Shown piece after piece: positions 5,922-7,399 of a stretch of 7,399 nt of DNA. The translations under genes were made by a program, and so were the position numbers. Each line of letters begins with the position of its first letter. Position 1 is the first letter of the stretch. Source of the DNA: Mycobacterium sp. (GTDB taxonomy: Bacteria; Actinomycetota; Actinomycetes; Mycobacteriales; Mycobacteriaceae); the NCBI GenBank assembly GCA_029256565.1, contig JAQSXQ010000069.1:1-7399 (forward strand), read 5' to 3'. Below the pieces are notes generated by a model. It did no database searches. It was not told the DNA's origin and saw only the letters and a list, made by a program, of their open reading frames with translations.

Positions 5922-6191
5922 ATGGCAGCCATTGCGCGCCGATTGACGATCGTCATTGCGGCCACGTTGGCGCCGCTCGCATTCATCACAGTGGTGTCGC
6001 CTGCCGCCGCTGACGCCGCGGAGTGCGGTGCGGGCACGGTGTTCGATCCGCCGACCAACAGCTGCGTCGCCGCGGCCTTGCCACCACCACCACCACCACC
6101 GCCGCCACCGTGGAACGGCGACCCGACGCCCGGCTTCTCGGTGGGCGTCTGCGCGCCGATCCCGTTCGTCTCGCTGTGCACGGGCATCTGA
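5922..6191 (+). CDS. Small secreted four-cysteine protein with poly-proline tract, function unknown
   Basis: I recognise no named family. The 89-residue product starts with a clear Sec signal peptide: ARR near the N-terminus, a hydrophobic core TIVIAATLAPLAFITVV, and a likely cleavage after the AADA stretch (about residues 29-32). The mature part of about 57 residues carries Cys35 and Cys48 (CGAGTVFDPPTNSC), then ten prolines (54-63), then Cys77 and Cys86 (CAPIPFVSLC). This suggests two small disulfide loops joined by a stiff polyproline linker outside the membrane. The ATG at 5922 has RBS AGAGGGAG six bases upstream and a good promoter, so the gene is likely real. It lies antisense to the cysD and canA genes that flank it, ends three bases from canA, and interrupts the canA-cysD neighbourhood. 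Role unknown. Confidence 0.82.
   Translation: MAAIARRLTIVIAATLAPLAFITVVSPAAADAAECGAGTVFDPPTNSCVAAALPPPPPPPPPPWNGDPTPGFSVGVCAPIPFVSLCTGI
6081..6100 (+). repeat. CCA trinucleotide run within the poly-proline tract
   Basis: Six CCA codons in a row open the ten-proline run (the following codons are CCG, CCG, CCA, CCG). The repeat is in frame, so slippage would change linker length by whole prolines without breaking the gene. Confidence 0.6.
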
Positions 6192-6194
6192 GAC

Positions 6195-6686
6195 TCAGGC
6201 GGTGACTTCGGCCAGGCGGCCCGTGGCGACGTCGAACACGAACCCCCTGGCCGACGAGTGCTTCGTGACGAACGGGCTCGCCTCGATGCGTCGCAGCGAT
6301 TGGCGCACGTCGTCCTCGAGGTCGTCGAACGCCTCGGCCGCCCACGCCGGCTTGAGCCCCGTCTCGTCCTGAATCGACTTCTTGAACTCGTCGTCGGTGA
6401 ACGTCAGCATCCCGCAGTCGGTGTGGTGGATGAGGATGATCTCCTCCGTGCCCAACAGCCGCTGACTTATCGCCAGCGACCGGATCTCGTCATCGGTCAC
6501 CACCCCACCCGCGTTGCGGATGACGTGCGCCTCGCCGTCGGCCAGTCCGAGGATGCGGTAGACGTCGAGCCTGGCATCCATGCACGCAACCACCGCCACG
6601 TGCTTGCTCGGCGGCAACGGGAGCGGGCCGGAGAACGACTCGGCGTAGGCCTCGTTGTTCTTCAGGTACTCGTCGGTGACGGACAT
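6195..6686 (-). CDS. canA: Beta-class carbonic anhydrase CanA (Rv1284-like)
   Basis: This 163-residue zinc enzyme interconverts CO2 and bicarbonate in the cytosol. The length and the overall sequence, as I recall it, match M. tuberculosis Rv1284 closely. Zinc ligands of the beta class are Cys35 and Asp37 in ACMDARLD and His88 and Cys91 in HHTDCGML; the Asp37-Arg39 dyad is present. The conserved HVIRNAGG and RSLAISQRLLGT segments follow the first zinc motif. The ATG at 6686 has a near-perfect RBS AGGAGGT (6698-6692) with six-base spacing. It faces the small secreted gene tail to tail with three bases between the stops. In M. tuberculosis canA directly precedes cysD in the same direction; the same order holds here apart from the opposed small gene. 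The metabolic reason for the link to sulfate activation is not visible from sequence. Confidence 0.96.
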   Translation of the reverse strand: MSVTDEYLKNNEAYAESFSGPLPLPPSKHVAVVACMDARLDVYRILGLADGEAHVIRNAGGVVTDDEIRSLAISQRLLGTEEIILIHHTDCGMLTFTDDEFKKSIQDETGLKPAWAAEAFDDLEDDVRQSLRRIEASPFVTKHSSARGFVFDVATGRLAEVTA

Positions 6687-6701
6687 GGTGGACCTCCTGT
6701 G

Positions 6702-6740
6702 CGGGCAGACGTCACCACCGACGGTAGTGACGCCTGCCCG
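6702..6740 (-). terminator. 39-base near-perfect palindrome between glycosyltransferase and canA, probable terminator hairpin
   Basis: Centred on 6721, 17 of 19 symmetric base pairs are perfect. The two exceptions (6709/6733 and 6716/6726) are A-C on the plus strand but G-U in minus-strand RNA, so the minus-strand transcript can form an uninterrupted stem of about 18 pairs with a tiny loop. It begins 12 bases past the glycosyltransferase stop and ends three bases before the canA RBS. There is no U-run. A terminator of the upstream gene is the simplest reading; a canA leader element or a protein-binding dyad are alternatives. Confidence 0.65.
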
Positions 6741-6750
6741 GCACTGGCAG
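6721..6750 (-). promoter_or_regulatory. Weak candidate canA promoter overlapping the palindrome
   Basis: On the minus strand CTGCCA (6750-6745) and TACCGT (6726-6721) are 18 bases apart. This would start canA RNA near 6714, in the second arm of the palindrome, so canA's own transcript would lack the hairpin. The matches are modest. Confidence 0.2.
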
Positions 6751-6752
6751 CC

Positions 6753-7399
6753 TCAGGATCGCGGTGATTCCAGGTCGTAGACGGTCGTGCCGCCGACGTC
6801 GGACTTGGCGAAGGTCTGCTCGACCCACGAGGTGATCTCCCCCGCGCTACCGCCACGCTGTCCCGGCGGACCGCCATGACCGGAGGCGATGAAGTACCGC
6901 ACCTGACCATCGGCCACGTACTGCTGGAACTCCGCCAGCGTCGGCGATGGGTCGCCGCCGGTGAAGCCACCGATCGCCATCAGCGACTCACCCGTCTTCA
7001 GTTCGAGGTCGCTCACCTGCATCGACCCGATTGCCGCTGCAGCCCAACGGGTGTCGGTCTCGGAGACCAGGGCTTGCAGCTGGGCGTTGTCGGACTGACC
7101 GAAGGGGCCGCCCCGTCCGAAGCTCTCTGCCTTCGCGGGTCCGGAGGTCGCCATCGGGCCGCCGTGGTTCTGCGCCACCGTCTCGATCGAGTACGCCGCC
7201 GGAGCGCCGAGACCGAGCACGCAGGCCAGCGCCGCCAGGCCCACCGTCACGCGGCCGCCGCGCTGCGCACCGACCGCGAGCCCGAGAGCGACCACGACCG
7301 ATCCGGTCAGCAGCACCCAGCGCAGCGCGGGCAGCCAGTCCGGCGTGCGGCCCAACAGCACGAAGGCCCAGACCCCCGTGCCTGCCAGCAGCGCCGCCA
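6753..7399 (-). CDS. Membrane glycosyltransferase (ArnT/PMT-like, GT39 type), C-terminal part
   Basis: The frame is open to the window edge; 214 C-terminal residues are visible and the N-terminus with the catalytic loops lies outside. Three hydrophobic segments are seen (around AALLAGTGVWAFVLLG, WVLLTGSVVVALGLAVG and VGLAALACVLGLGAPAAYSI). An extracytoplasmic tail of about 145 residues follows. This tail has Gly-rich stretches (NHGGPM, GRGGPFG, GHGGPPGQRGGSAG) and the conserved-looking LMAIGGFTGGDPSPTLAEFQ, YVADGQVRYFIASG and ITSWVEQTF patches. That tail resembles the C-terminal domain of actinobacterial lipid-linked sugar transferases of the dolichyl-phosphate-mannose mannosyltransferase type. 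They move a sugar from a polyprenyl-phosphate donor to an acceptor outside the membrane; donor and acceptor here are unknown. It ends in TGA at 6753-6755, followed by the strong hairpin. The call rests on remembered family patterns because the catalytic part is absent. Confidence 0.78.
   Translation of the reverse strand, partial: AALLAGTGVWAFVLLGRTPDWLPALRWVLLTGSVVVALGLAVGAQRGGRVTVGLAALACVLGLGAPAAYSIETVAQNHGGPMATSGPAKAESFGRGGPFGQSDNAQLQALVSETDTRWAAAAIGSMQVSDLELKTGESLMAIGGFTGGDPSPTLAEFQQYVADGQVRYFIASGHGGPPGQRGGSAGEITSWVEQTFAKSDVGGTTVYDLESPRS

Noticed and set aside
6188..6198. CTGAG-A-CTCAG palindrome at the convergent stops of the secreted gene and canA
   Set aside because: A five-base arm with a one-base centre that largely reflects two facing TGA stops; too small for a terminator.
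1..7399. CRISPR arrays, insertion sequences, attachment sites, tRNA or rRNA genes
   Set aside because: No direct-repeat array, transposase, integrase or structured RNA gene was seen on either strand; the gene content is core metabolic.

Overview
The window is high-GC DNA with GC-rich third codon positions and many GTG starts. Its gene content points to a mycobacterium, probably a fast-growing Mycolicibacterium-type species. The carbonic anhydrase closely resembles M. tuberculosis CanA (Rv1284). The cysD and fused cysNC genes next to it keep the canA-cysD-cysN order of M. tuberculosis (Rv1284-Rv1285-Rv1286). No mobile element, CRISPR array, tRNA or rRNA is visible. This is ordinary chromosomal DNA centred on sulfate activation.

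Layout from left to right: (i) 1-534 (+), the C-terminal part of a nitrilase-superfamily amidohydrolase; (ii) 523-1176 (-), an FMN-binding split-barrel protein of the pyridoxamine-phosphate-oxidase type, converging on the nitrilase with a 12-base overlap; (iii) 1243-1494 (-), a small exported or membrane-anchored Pro/Thr/Ala-rich protein; (iv) 1568-5736 (-), a tightly packed operon read cysD, cysNC, cysQ, cysteine hydrolase; (v) 5737-5921, a regulatory region with two divergent promoters and a probable leaderless upstream ORF that overlaps the cysD start; (vi) 5922-6191 (+), a small secreted protein with four cysteines and a run of ten prolines; (vii) 6195-6686 (-), beta-carbonic anhydrase canA; (viii) 6753-7399 (-), the C-terminal part of a membrane glycosyltransferase. 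A 39-base near-perfect palindrome separates (vii) and (viii).

The operon works as one pathway. CysD and the GTPase part of CysNC form ATP sulfurylase, which makes APS from sulfate. The C-terminal kinase of CysNC makes PAPS. CysQ dephosphorylates PAP/PAPS-type 3'-phosphonucleotides and so recycles or limits the activated pool. The cysteine hydrolase follows 14 bases after cysQ and is presumably co-transcribed, but its substrate is unknown.

The most notable non-textbook signals are regulatory. First, a 15-codon ORF begins exactly where the predicted cysD transcript starts and ends in an ATGA overlap with cysD. Second, a long hairpin lies between the glycosyltransferase and canA; its two imperfect pairs are both G-U only in the minus-strand RNA. 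Third, an inverted repeat after the hydrolase stop could hide the ribosome-binding site of the small exported-protein gene. No wholly new multi-gene system is evident.
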